Positions 1 through 8,544 of a DNA stretch of 56,462 nt are shown in pieces. The stretch's first letter is position 1. The number at the start of each line of letters is the position of its first letter. The position numbers and the translations under genes are program-made. Source of the stretch: an uncultured Porphyromonadaceae bacterium (GTDB taxonomy: Bacteria > Bacteroidota > Bacteroidia > Bacteroidales > Muribaculaceae); NCBI GenBank assembly GCA_905198125.1, contig CAJKBH010000024.1:1-56462 (forward strand), read 5' to 3'. The notes below the pieces were generated by a model. It saw only the letters and a program-made list of their open reading frames with translations, ran no database searches and had not been told where the DNA came from.

Positions 1-40
1 AAACACGAAAGCAGGAGATAAACACCTGCGATTTGTGTTT
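1..40 (-). terminator. Imperfect hairpin after the SusCD-operon lipoprotein gene
   Basis: AAACAC at 1-6 pairs with GTGTTT at 35-40, and GCAGG at 11-15 pairs with CCTGC at 25-29, with an internal loop between them. It lies just past the stop codon of the minus-strand lipoprotein gene, so it could end the operon. Any U-tract would lie outside the window, so this call is tentative. Confidence 0.35.
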
Positions 41-67
41 ACCTCCTACTCGATTGTGCTTCAGAAT

Positions 68-988
68 TTACTTTCCATACTGGTCAATATCCCAGTCATA
101 TTCATCCCAGGTGAATCTGAGAGTCTCGGTCTGACCGGACTCTGCATCTACATCATCGGCCGACTCGGTAGTAGAAAGATAAACATTACCCTTCATGGTG
201 AATACGTTGTTCCTGCTGCTGAAGTCCTTGAGGGCCGGAATGCCGAAGAATACAAAATAATTTGCCTCGTCCGTTTCATCTTCCCAGTTGTTGCTCATCA
301 GACCGGTGTACTGGTATGTCTGGTCCATTCTGTCAGGTTCGTTATATCTGTCAAGAACAAACCATAAGTCATAACCTTTTTGAGCATTTGCAGGGTCTAT
401 GGCATTGAACGGGCTTACAAGACGGCACATCTTTTCTCTCTTTTTAGGCCAGTTTGTGGCTACCTGGACGACTACGTCAACCGTCTGGCCTGTAGGAGTG
501 GCATATATGCCGGTGCTGCTCAGTTTGGCGGTACCTGCGTTAACCCAGTTCATCTCGTGGTAAATGGAGAATGTCAGCTTCGTATCATTTTCATTCTCTT
601 TGATAGGAGCGTCTTCAGCGACTTCAAGTGTCAACTCGGCGGTATAATATATACCCGCATCTGTACCGGGTGCGATGTCGATCTTGTAGTCGGCCACCAT
701 GCTGCCGGCAGGGAATGTCACGGAAGGACCGCCCGACAGGAACTCGGAGGTAGTAGTGCACTTTACCGGGAGAGTCACCTCAGGGCCGGCTGTGCTTCTG
801 CGCACCTGAACTGTATATGAGGATGGCATTTCTTCGTCAGAGGGTATGGTCACGGTCTGAGACGGCTTGGCGAAGCCATATACACCTTCAGGCGAGGGAA
901 CTCCGTCCCAGTATTTGCCTTCGGAACACGACGCCAGGGCCATACCGGCCATCAAGGCAAACGACATCAATATTTTATTCAGTTTCAT
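68..988 (-). CDS. SusCD-associated surface lipoprotein
   Basis: A 306-residue protein with a lipoprotein signal peptide: hydrophobic stretch, then ALASCSEG with the lipobox Cys at residue 21. The mature part is rich in beta-type sequence (for example TVQVRRSTAGPEVTLPV), as expected of SusE/SusF-position or related accessory lipoproteins. It is the third gene of a susC-susD operon, 24 nt after the susD stop, so it is probably an outer-membrane surface protein that binds the ligand or stabilises the transporter. I do not recognise a specific family and see no catalytic motif. The C-terminus (EYDWDIDQYGK) is intact. Confidence 0.75.
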   Translation of the reverse strand: MKLNKILMSFALMAGMALASCSEGKYWDGVPSPEGVYGFAKPSQTVTIPSDEEMPSSYTVQVRRSTAGPEVTLPVKCTTTSEFLSGGPSVTFPAGSMVADYKIDIAPGTDAGIYYTAELTLEVAEDAPIKENENDTKLTFSIYHEMNWVNAGTAKLSSTGIYATPTGQTVDVVVQVATNWPKKREKMCRLVSPFNAIDPANAQKGYDLWFVLDRYNEPDRMDQTYQYTGLMSNNWEDETDEANYFVFFGIPALKDFSSRNNVFTMKGNVYLSTTESADDVDAESGQTETLRFTWDEYDWDIDQYGK

Positions 989-1012
989 AATCTTTCTCTT
1001 TGCTTAAGGTGA

Positions 1013-2623
1013 TTACTTGTCATCGACAGGAGTAGGCTTGCTCCACGGCGCGTTGTTTTCGCCGATCAGATTATTGGTCTCCATTTCGCCGGTAGGAATC
1101 AGGAATGGTTTAAGCGGAGCCTCGATATTGTAAACCCAAGTGGGATCGATGCCGGTGCCACGGCGGTCCAGACCCTTGTTGAGACGCAGCAGGTCGAAGT
1201 AGCAGAAACCCTCGCCCCAGAGTTCGATACGTCTCTGGCGCCATACCTCATTCTGAAAATCTTCCGCGCTTATGGCGTCGCATACATACGACGGATCGCG
1301 ATATGTTTTTACGAAATCCTGCAGCACTTTTACACCACCGGGCATATCGCCTGACATACCCAATGCCTCGGCCTTGTTCAGATACATTTCCTCAACACGC
1401 ATAAGAGGCCAGTCGTTGGCGTTGGTGGTGGTGTTGATCTTGCCTTCGTACGGTCCGAACTTAACCTGGGTGTAAGGCTCCGCTTTCTGCTTGGTCAGGT
1501 ATGCCAGTTGTTCCGAGTTGATGTTTTTGCTGCTGCCATTTCCATCCAGGAACCATCCGCGACGGCAGTCGGTTGTCGGGATTGTGGCGAACAGAGTCTT
1601 GCTGATTTTCTTCCATACCTGTACCTGCGATGCGTAGCCGCTTGTGAACGAACCCATCATCGAAGGCCAGTTGCAGATACCTGTTGTTACAGGACGGCTG
1701 CTTGCGTCGATGTATATACACCACATCCAGTTGTGCTCGTCGGAAGTGACGAAAGTAGGCTTGGATGCCTCGGCGATGCTGAAGGGGGTGGCACCGGACA
1801 GAGTGATGGCCTTGTCAGCGTCTTCGGCGGCTTCCTTCCATTTGTTCATCACCATATAGACGCGGGCGCGGAGACCGTAGGCTACAGCCTGGGATACCGA
1901 ACGCTTGGAACCGACAGCCGCGATGTCCTTGACAGTCTTGCCTGCGGCCTCGGCCTTGCCCAACATGTCGATGGCTGTTGTCAGGTCGCTCACTATCTGA
2001 GCGTAAGTCTCCTCGACAGTGGAACGGGGACAGCCGTTGGCGGCGGCTTCGACGGCGTTCTTGTCAGTCAGCACCGGTACGCAGGGGAGGGATTCGTGTC
2101 CCACGTAAGTGTACTGGAATCCCTGAGCCAGGGTGAAGTACATATATGCGCGGTAGGCATAACCCTGGGCTGCGTTGAGCAGGAGCAGAGGATCCTCGGT
2201 GCCGGCAGGGATGCCGGATATCACGTCGTTTGAGGTCTTGATTGCCCTGTAGGCATAGTACCACATCATCTGGTTGGCCAGATTGGCGATGGTGCCGAAG
2301 GAATAGTCGCCCGACGACGAGAACCAGTTGTAACCGCTCTTGGCGCAATACTCGTCGGGACCGATCAGGTCGAGGGTCATCATCAGTGCCGGCCATCCGA
2401 AGTCGGCGTGGTTGTCGGCGAATACAGACTCGAACTGATTCAGGTTGCTTGAGATACCCACCACACCGGCTGCGGCAAGACCCGGATTCTGTGACAGGGC
2501 CAGTTCCTTCTGGCCGGTGGTCACATAGTTGGTCTGGGGCATCGTGTCAAGATCGTTGCAGGCCGTAAGCGAAGCGCCCAGCAGCAGCGATCCCGTTGCC
2601 ATATATATTATCTGTTTTTTCAT
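1013..2623 (-). CDS. SusD/RagB-family nutrient-binding lipoprotein
   Basis: A 536-residue SusD-like outer-membrane lipoprotein that forms the lid over a SusC channel and captures its ligand. The signal peptide ends in the lipobox LTACNDLDTMPQ (Cys at residue 22). Helical TPR-like segments follow, with the typical AYRAYMYFTLAQGFQ motif near residue 155, and a C-terminal part with VWRQRRIELWGEGFCYFDLLR, the hallmark end region of RagB/SusD proteins. It lies 30 nt downstream of susC and 24 nt upstream of the accessory lipoprotein gene, so the three are probably co-transcribed. The ligand cannot be read from sequence, and no glycoside hydrolase is visible next to it in this window. Confidence 0.93.
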   Translation of the reverse strand: MKKQIIYMATGSLLLGASLTACNDLDTMPQTNYVTTGQKELALSQNPGLAAAGVVGISSNLNQFESVFADNHADFGWPALMMTLDLIGPDEYCAKSGYNWFSSSGDYSFGTIANLANQMMWYYAYRAIKTSNDVISGIPAGTEDPLLLLNAAQGYAYRAYMYFTLAQGFQYTYVGHESLPCVPVLTDKNAVEAAANGCPRSTVEETYAQIVSDLTTAIDMLGKAEAAGKTVKDIAAVGSKRSVSQAVAYGLRARVYMVMNKWKEAAEDADKAITLSGATPFSIAEASKPTFVTSDEHNWMWCIYIDASSRPVTTGICNWPSMMGSFTSGYASQVQVWKKISKTLFATIPTTDCRRGWFLDGNGSSKNINSEQLAYLTKQKAEPYTQVKFGPYEGKINTTTNANDWPLMRVEEMYLNKAEALGMSGDMPGGVKVLQDFVKTYRDPSYVCDAISAEDFQNEVWRQRRIELWGEGFCYFDLLRLNKGLDRRGTGIDPTWVYNIEAPLKPFLIPTGEMETNNLIGENNAPWSKPTPVDDK

Positions 2624-2653
2624 TGCTTTTCTGTGTTTGAGGTTTACAATACC

Positions 2654-5600
2654 TTAGAACTCGATGCGGATGCCGCCCGACAGCGAACGGGAACCCTTGT
2701 AGGTTGCTCCGTCTGACGAAACGAAGCTCTGGCGCGGGTCGAGACCCTTGCGTGCCGAAGCGAGGAACAGGTTCTCGCCCGCGAAGTAAACGCGGATGTT
2801 TTGGAGACGCAGCTTGTTCACCACCTTCTTGGGCAGCGTGTAGCCGAGGGTCAGGTTCTGCAGCGAGAGGTAGTTGCTCGAAACCAGGAATCGTGTGGAC
2901 ATCGCGTTGGTGAACTCATCCTCGGAGCTGAGACGGGGAACGTCGGAGTAAGGATTTTCGGGAGTCCATGCCTTCAGGATATCCTTGTGCCAGTTCTGGC
3001 CCATATCCTGTGTGCCGCCGCCGTGCATCAGCGAAGCGTACGAGTTGTCGTAAACCTTACCGCCGAACTGGAATGCGAACTGCATGCTGAAGTCGAAGCC
3101 GAAGAACTCTACCGTAGTTCCGAAACCACCGTATGCCTTGGGCAGCAGGCTGCCTGTGGACTGACGGTTGTAGTTGCGGGCGTATGTATAGTCGGTAGTG
3201 GCGTATTCGTCACCTACGATATAGTTGCCCTTTTTGTCTTTCATCACATCGCCGTTCTCGTCCTTCTTAGGATCTGCGGCCCAATACAGCGCCTTACCGG
3301 TGACAGGGTCAACACCGGCGTACTTCACCATATAGAGCTGGTACATGGCCTCGCCTTCGCGGAAGATACGGCTGCCGCTGATCAGCTGGCCGTTCAGGTC
3401 CGGGTGGAGCTTCAGCACCTTGTTGCCCACGGTGGTGATATTGCCGAAGATGTCCCAGGTCACGTTCTTGTTGTGGATGGGGCGTACGTTAAGCTCTATC
3501 TCCAGACCGTTGTTACGCATCGAACCGATGTTCATAGGAATCGACGAGTAACCCAACGACGGAGCCACGGGCTTGTTGTAAAGCATGTTCGAGGTCTGAC
3601 GGTTGAAGTACTCGATGGTACCGCGGACCATACCCTTCAGGAAGCTGAAGTCGAAACCGATGTTGAAGTTGTTCGATGTCTCCCAGGTGATGTCGGGATT
3701 ACCCTTGCGGTAGAGCACGCCGTCCGACCATACGCCGTCGTTACCGGCGATGCTGTACTGGTCCTGCCAGGGATAGTTGCCTCGGTTCAGGTTGTCGTTA
3801 CCCTGCTGGCCGAACGATGCCTTGAATTTCAACTGGTCGATCACGTTCTGTACGCTTGCCATGAACTTCTCGTTGGAGATGTCCCATGCGCCGGATACGG
3901 ACCAGAACGTACCCCAACGCTTGCCGGGAGCGAAACGCGAGGATGCGTCGCCACGGACACTGGCGCTGAAGAAGTAGCGGTTCTCGAAGCTATAGTTGGC
4001 ACGACCGAACACACCGCGTGTGGCATATCTGTCGACCGAACCGTAAGGCAGTTTCTTGTCGGAAACGGCCACGTTGTTCATTACCCAGCTGTCGGGCATG
4101 TAGAGGTCGTAACCCACGCCTTCCAGCATCTCGGACTTCAGGTCGTATGTCTCGTAACCCACCAGCAGGTCGATGGTATGGGCGTCCTTGAAAGTCTTCT
4201 GATAGTTCGCCAGGGCCTGGAGGTTGATGGAGTTTGTGCGCGACGACATCTGTACCGCCGAACCTCCGTAGGGAGCGCTCTGTCCGTAGAAGGGGTTGCC
4301 CAGGCTGTGGTAGCGTGTATGGTCTATGAAATAACCCAGTGTGCCGGTGATAGTCAGGCCGTCGATGGGATTGAGCTGCAGGTACCACTTGCCGTTGAAG
4401 ATGTCCATCAGGTATTCCTCGGTGTTGTAGGCGAGGTCACCGGCGGGGTTGGAGTTGCTCATCCAGTTGCGGACAGAGGGAGTGGACTCGATCGTACCGT
4501 AGTCGTAGATGGGACGGCCGGTGTGGGGGTCGCGGCGGAGCGAACCGTCGGCGTTGCGCACGTACATGGGATAGTAGGGCGCGATCTGGTCGGCCATAAG
4601 GAAGGCATTGGCCGAAGACGCGCCGTCGGTCTGTCCGTCAGGATAACCGTTGTTGATGTACGAGTAGCTGATGTTCGTGCCGATCTTCAGCCATTTCTTG
4701 ACCTGATAGTCAACGGCTGCACGTGTGGAGAAACGACGGAAGTGCGAGTCCTTGATCAGACCCTGGTCGTCGAGGAACGCACCGGAAACGTAGTAGTTGA
4801 AGCGGTCGTTACCGCCTGTCACGTTCAGGTTGTATTCCTGACGCAGACCGTCGCGCATCTGCTCCTTGTACCAGTCGTCGGGTTTATAGTAGTAGTCTCC
4901 ATCTACATAACCGAGCGTGGCGTTGGGGTTCAGCTTGCCGTCCATGCCAACCAGGCCCTCGCCGTCGGGCAGAGTGTAGACCTGGTATCCCAGACGACGC
5001 GTGATGTTGGCGTTGGCGCGGTCGTGAGCCACTTCGGGAGAATATGACATGTTGTAATAGTAACCGTTGCGCAGAGCCGTGTAAGCGGTCTCAACGAAGC
5101 TCTGTGTGCTTCCCAGCACGTCGTAACGGGGCACGGCACGGTGGTTGACACCCCAGCGGGCGTCGACGGTGACCTTGGCATCGCCGGTCTTACCCTTCTT
5201 GGTAGTCACCATGATGACGCCGTTGGCACCACGCGCACCGTACAGCGCGGCTGCCGCTGCATCCTTCAGCACGGTCATGGACTCGATATCCATAGTGTTT
5301 ATGTTCGACAGGTCACCGTCGTAGGGCACACCGTCAAGCACGTACAGAGGACTGTTGTTGGCGTTGATGGAGCCGATACCACGGATCAGGACCGTAGGCG
5401 ACGAACCCGGCTGTCCGTTGCTGCTCTGCACCTGCACACCTGAAAGTTTGCCGGCGAGAGCATCGGCGGCGTTGGATACAAGAGCGTCCTGCAGCTCGCC
5501 TGCCTTGACCACGGATGCCGAACCCGTATAGGCCGACTTCTTGGCTGTACCGTATGCTACCACCAGCACTTCGTCAAGGTCTGCGGTAGACGAGGACAGC

Positions 5601-5875
5601 TTGACTACCATGCCGTTCTGCAGGTCTACCGTCTGCTCGGCATAACCCACATAAGTCACCTTGGCCTTGTGAACCTTGGCCGGTATGGAAACCGTGAACT
5701 TTCCGTCTACATCGGTAGCGGCGCCCTGGCCTCCACCGATAGGCATGACTGTGGCGCCGATCAGCGGTTCGTTGTTCGCTGCATCGACTACCGTGCCGCT
5801 TATGGTGCGGTTCTGAGCTATCGCTGCCCAGCTAACGCACATCAGCGTCACCATGATCATAAAGAGTTTTTTCAT
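2654..5875 (-). CDS. SusC/RagA-family TonB-linked outer membrane transporter
   Basis: A 1073-residue TonB-dependent transporter. The signal peptide (about 1-20, ending AIAQ) precedes a carboxypeptidase-regulatory-like beta domain (TISGTVVDAANNEPLIGATV, about 24-95), a TonB-box-like segment (DEVLVVAYGTAKK), the plug (about 110-225, with VLIRGIGSINANNSPLYVLDG and ARGANGVIMVTTKKGK), and a large beta-barrel ending in IRIEF with a terminal Phe. Full length for SusC. It is the first gene of the operon and is preceded by a good Bacteroidetes promoter at 6066-6097, which leaves a leader of about 185 nt. No anti-sigma/ECF pair is visible, so regulation is unknown. Confidence 0.95.
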   Translation of the reverse strand: MKKLFMIMVTLMCVSWAAIAQNRTISGTVVDAANNEPLIGATVMPIGGGQGAATDVDGKFTVSIPAKVHKAKVTYVGYAEQTVDLQNGMVVKLSSSTADLDEVLVVAYGTAKKSAYTGSASVVKAGELQDALVSNAADALAGKLSGVQVQSSNGQPGSSPTVLIRGIGSINANNSPLYVLDGVPYDGDLSNINTMDIESMTVLKDAAAAALYGARGANGVIMVTTKKGKTGDAKVTVDARWGVNHRAVPRYDVLGSTQSFVETAYTALRNGYYYNMSYSPEVAHDRANANITRRLGYQVYTLPDGEGLVGMDGKLNPNATLGYVDGDYYYKPDDWYKEQMRDGLRQEYNLNVTGGNDRFNYYVSGAFLDDQGLIKDSHFRRFSTRAAVDYQVKKWLKIGTNISYSYINNGYPDGQTDGASSANAFLMADQIAPYYPMYVRNADGSLRRDPHTGRPIYDYGTIESTPSVRNWMSNSNPAGDLAYNTEEYLMDIFNGKWYLQLNPIDGLTITGTLGYFIDHTRYHSLGNPFYGQSAPYGGSAVQMSSRTNSINLQALANYQKTFKDAHTIDLLVGYETYDLKSEMLEGVGYDLYMPDSWVMNNVAVSDKKLPYGSVDRYATRGVFGRANYSFENRYFFSASVRGDASSRFAPGKRWGTFWSVSGAWDISNEKFMASVQNVIDQLKFKASFGQQGNDNLNRGNYPWQDQYSIAGNDGVWSDGVLYRKGNPDITWETSNNFNIGFDFSFLKGMVRGTIEYFNRQTSNMLYNKPVAPSLGYSSIPMNIGSMRNNGLEIELNVRPIHNKNVTWDIFGNITTVGNKVLKLHPDLNGQLISGSRIFREGEAMYQLYMVKYAGVDPVTGKALYWAADPKKDENGDVMKDKKGNYIVGDEYATTDYTYARNYNRQSTGSLLPKAYGGFGTTVEFFGFDFSMQFAFQFGGKVYDNSYASLMHGGGTQDMGQNWHKDILKAWTPENPYSDVPRLSSEDEFTNAMSTRFLVSSNYLSLQNLTLGYTLPKKVVNKLRLQNIRVYFAGENLFLASARKGLDPRQSFVSSDGATYKGSRSLSGGIRIEF

Positions 5876-6065
5876 ACCTTTACTATTTTAATGTTATTTC
5901 TCTCTTGTGTATGTGTTCGTCTCTCTGTGTACCGTAGCCCTGTGGCTCCGGTTGAATCCTGATCGAAGACCTGTTAACCTTAATACCGCTGAGGCTTAGA
6001 TATTTGGATTCTTGATAATATTGTTGTCCTTATGTTAAAAAGTGTGCACTTGTATTAACATTTTG

Positions 6066-6097
6066 CAAATTTAGACTTTTCAAACCATTTTTCCAAA
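6066..6097 (-). promoter_or_regulatory. Bacteroidetes-type promoter for the susCD operon
   Basis: On the minus strand TTTG (6094-6097), 20 nt, then TAAATTTG (6066-6073) match the primary sigma consensus TTTG-N19/20-TAnnTTTG. Transcription would start near 6060 and give a leader of about 185 nt before the susC start at 5875. Confidence 0.7.
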
Positions 6098-6177
6098 TAA
6101 TTTGATGTTTTGGAGTCTAAAATGTCATAAAAAACCGCGATTTTAACATTTTGTGCTAAGTTGTGCGTACAAAGACA

Positions 6178-6297
6178 TGGTCTCCGACCAAGCTGTCAGA
6201 CTCGGATAATTGCCCCACGAAGGCTTCCGGCTGCTTCGCGCCGTCAGCCATCGGTGGGGTTAATGAGAAACAGCCTCTCCGAGGCATTCCCAATTAT
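6178..6297. other. Hairpin-rich structured intergenic element, possible ncRNA or 3' UTR
   Basis: Part of the 430-nt gap between susC and the SPOR gene. A central stem joins CCCCAC (6213-6218) to GTGGGG (6254-6259). It is flanked by two hairpins with 5-bp stems and 3-nt loops, TGGTC/GACCA at 6178-6190 and GCCTC/GAGGC at 6273-6285. Both loops read TCC on plus and GGA on minus. Alternative pairings exist: ATAATTG (6206-6212) with CAATTAT (6291-6297), and CTCGGA (6201-6206) with TCCGAG (6278-6283). It lies upstream of the susC promoter, so it belongs to the 3' end of the SPOR transcript or to an independent RNA. I could not assign a family or a clear promoter. The rest of the gap holds the susC promoter and leader, with no gene. 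Confidence 0.35.
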
Positions 6298-6306
6298 GGG
6301 TCTCTA

Positions 6307-6801
6307 TTAGAATGCGTTGATTATGACCGGACTGGCGGGCAGTCCGACGTAGGGATAGTCGCTATGTGTGTTCTTGAATCGGCGCGACATTGTCTTGAGG
6401 GAATCGAGGCTCCGGGCATAGTCGCTGATGGTGTACCATTTGTTTTCAGGTCCTTTCAGCCAGACGGCACGGGGATAGCCGGCCTGCTGCAGTCGCTGGG
6501 CGTTGGCCTTGGCATTGGTTGACATTCGGTATACTCCCACGGCCAGCAGCCAGGGTGCGGGGGCGCGTTTGGAGTCCTCGGTGCGCATTATGGCGCGCAA
6601 TACATAGATGGAATCGCCGTCTACGACTCGCAGCTGCGGGCCGTCGTCGCTCTGCAGGCCCTGTGCCGGGAGCATCTGCTCGCGCGCGGCGGCCTCGCGT
6701 TTGTTTTTGGCTGCGTCGTATGCAGCCTGATAACCCTTCTCAGTGGGCTTGCAGCCCACAAAGAGAAGGGTTATCAGTATCGGGTACAGCAGTCGTTTCA
6801 T
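6307..6801 (-). CDS. SPOR-domain-like lipoprotein
   Basis: A 164-residue lipoprotein (signal MKRLLYPILITLLFVGC, lipobox Cys 17). The mature protein has a charged, helical N-part and a C-terminal SPOR-like fold: LLAVGVYRMSTNAKANAQRLQQAGYPRAVW followed by KWYTISDYARSLDSLKTM. SPOR domains bind glycan strands lacking stem peptides at the septum, so a role in cell-wall turnover or division is plausible (inference). It follows the coiled-coil lipoprotein gene and rsmI on the same strand with short gaps and is probably the last gene of that operon. Confidence 0.75.
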   Translation of the reverse strand: MKRLLYPILITLLFVGCKPTEKGYQAAYDAAKNKREAAAREQMLPAQGLQSDDGPQLRVVDGDSIYVLRAIMRTEDSKRAPAPWLLAVGVYRMSTNAKANAQRLQQAGYPRAVWLKGPENKWYTISDYARSLDSLKTMSRRFKNTHSDYPYVGLPASPVIINAF

Positions 6802-6862
6802 AACTCTGCCTGTATGTTCGGTTTATAATGTCAGTCAGTTTGTGGAATCGTCTGCGTGCGTG

Positions 6863-7735
6863 TCAGTTGATCTGGATCACGCAGTAGGAGCTGAGCTGCC
6901 AGAACTTCTCGGGATTGGTGATCTCGATGGTCTTGGGGCCGTCCTTCTCGCCGACGATGCGGTAGGAACCTGCGGGAACGTTGGTCCAGATCTTCACGTC
7001 CTTGGCACCGGTGGGAATCGACTTCAGAGTGCGGCGGTCGGCGGCGGTGAAGTAGCTTGCGTCGAACTGGCCCTTCAGCACCTTGGTCGAGCCGAGGAAC
7101 TTCTTCTCCAGCAGACCTTTCTTCTTCAGTTCCTTGTTCGAGCCGATGGCATAGTAAACCTTGTTGGCCTCGTTGGCTGCGGCGGTAGCCTCGGCAGCTG
7201 CGGCCTGAGCTTCCTCCTTGGCGGCGCTTTCGGCCTTCAGGTCTTCCTGAGTCCGGGCCACTGTGGTGTTAAGCGTGTCGATAGTTGCCTTGGCACCGGC
7301 CAGCTCGCTTTCCAGTTTGGCTATCTTGGCGTCCTGCTGCTCGATGTGGGCGCGCAGCTGGGCTATGGTCTTGCTCTGTACGCCGTTGGTCTTGCCGCTG
7401 GCGTTGACCTTAGCTTCCATCTCGGCCAGCAGAGCCTTGTTGGCTGCCAGACGGGCCTTGATCTGCGACAGGTTGTTGCGGATCTCCTGACGACGGTCCA
7501 CACCTTCGCCGTTGTTCATGTTGTACAGAAGTCCCTCCTGCGTGTTGATGGAGTCGAGACCGGTGTAGATGTCGCCCATCAGAAGCATCAGCGAGTCGTT
7601 GAAGTCCGTAGCCTCCTGATATTCGGCTGTCAGTTCCTGGATACGAAGCGAATCTTCGTCAATTTTCTTCTGGTTGCCCGAGCAGCCGGCCAGCAATATG
7701 GCTCCGACGCCCGCAAATAACATTAGTTTTTTCAT
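6863..7735 (-). CDS. Coiled-coil lipoprotein of unknown function
   Basis: The start is placed at the Met of MKKLMLFAGVGAILLAGCSG because it gives a proper lipoprotein signal (Cys at residue 18). An upstream in-frame ATG would overlap rsmI. The 290-residue protein has long helical heptad stretches (about residues 80-200, rich in Ala, Glu, Lys and Gln, for example AQLRAHIEQQDAKIAKLESE) and a C-terminal globular part, about 210-290, ending KFWQLSSYCVIQIN. Bacteroidales genomes commonly encode such lipoproteins, but I know no established function. It probably sits in the periplasm, tethered to a membrane. It follows rsmI by 37 nt. Confidence 0.8.
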   Translation of the reverse strand: MKKLMLFAGVGAILLAGCSGNQKKIDEDSLRIQELTAEYQEATDFNDSLMLLMGDIYTGLDSINTQEGLLYNMNNGEGVDRRQEIRNNLSQIKARLAANKALLAEMEAKVNASGKTNGVQSKTIAQLRAHIEQQDAKIAKLESELAGAKATIDTLNTTVARTQEDLKAESAAKEEAQAAAAEATAAANEANKVYYAIGSNKELKKKGLLEKKFLGSTKVLKGQFDASYFTAADRRTLKSIPTGAKDVKIWTNVPAGSYRIVGEKDGPKTIEITNPEKFWQLSSYCVIQIN

Positions 7736-7772
7736 ATCGATGTTTATTGATGATATTCGTTTATAATGTCTT

Positions 7773-8489
7773 TTATTCAATCGGATTAAGGTCGTTTTCG
7801 TCACAGGCATGGTTTTTGCCTTTGCAACCTTCGATTACAATAACAATTTCTCCCTTGGGTTTGTTCTGCTCGTAATGTTGGGCCAGGTTCTGGAGTGTGT
7901 CTCGGCGGTTCTCCTCATGTAGTTTTGAAATCTCGCGTGCCACGGCCGCCTGGCGGTCGGGTCCGAAGACCTCGGCCAACTGGCGCAATGTGCGCGGCAA
8001 CCGCAACGGAGACTCATAAATCACTATGGTCCTGGGGTCTGCGGCAAGTTGCTGCAGACGGGAGGCCCGCCCTTTCTTGAGCGGCAGGAAGCCTTCGAAC
8101 ACAAACCGGTCGCATGGGAGGCCACTGGCTACCATGGCCGGAACGAAAGCGGTGGGTCCGGGCAGGCATTCCACGTCGATACCCGCCTCGCGGCAGGCGC
8201 GTGCCAGCATGAAGCCGGGGTCGGATATGCCCGGTGTTCCCGCATCGGATATGAGTGCCATCTCCTTGCCGCTTTCCAGCTCCTGCACTATGCCGTCCAC
8301 ACTCTTGTGCTCGTTGTTGCGGTGATGCGCGCGCAGCGGGGTGTGTATGTCATAGTGGCGCAGCAGCACGGACGAGGTACGCGTGTCCTCGGCCAGCACG
8401 ACGTCGACTTCCTTAAGCACACGCAGTGCCCGGAGAGTGATGTCCTCGAGATTGCCGATGGGGGTGGGAACGATGTATAGCTTGGCCAT
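7773..8489 (-). CDS. rsmI: 16S rRNA (cytidine1402-2'-O)-methyltransferase RsmI
   Basis: A 238-residue tetrapyrrole-methylase-fold enzyme that uses SAM to 2'-O-methylate C1402 in the ribosomal P site. Diagnostic segments are LYIVPTPIGNLEDITLRAL at the N-terminus, VLAEDTRTSSVLLRHY, the SAM-loop region ALISDAGTPGISDPGF, and LPGPTAFVPAMVASGLP. Slightly shorter than many RsmI proteins, which can carry a C-terminal extension. First gene of a minus-strand group with two envelope lipoproteins. The gap before it carries a 14-bp direct repeat. Confidence 0.95.
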   Translation of the reverse strand: MAKLYIVPTPIGNLEDITLRALRVLKEVDVVLAEDTRTSSVLLRHYDIHTPLRAHHRNNEHKSVDGIVQELESGKEMALISDAGTPGISDPGFMLARACREAGIDVECLPGPTAFVPAMVASGLPCDRFVFEGFLPLKKGRASRLQQLAADPRTIVIYESPLRLPRTLRQLAEVFGPDRQAAVAREISKLHEENRRDTLQNLAQHYEQNKPKGEIVIVIEGCKGKNHACDENDLNPIE

Positions 8490-8490
8490 C

Positions 8491-8518
8491 GCAGTTGGTA
8501 ATTAGCAGTTGGTAATTA
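8491..8518. repeat. 14-bp tandem direct repeat
   Basis: GCAGTTGGTAATTA occurs twice back to back (8491-8504 and 8505-8518) in the 55-nt gap upstream of rsmI. It has no dyad symmetry and is similar in kind to other short intergenic word repeats in this window. Confidence 0.8.
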
Positions 8519-8544
8519 GGGAGAAAGCCTGATAATCGGGGAAA

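Noticed and set aside
2801..5047. Long open frame on the plus strand across the susC gene
   Set aside because: It is antisense to a full-length SusC with clear domains, has no recognisable protein features, and results from G+C-rich codon bias.
6150..6300. SRP RNA (4.5S) or 6S RNA in the gap before susC
   Set aside because: The words AGCAGCC and CCGGAAG occur on the minus strand but in the wrong order for SRP helix 8, and no 6S-like long central bubble with closing stem could be drawn. It is reported only as a structured element.
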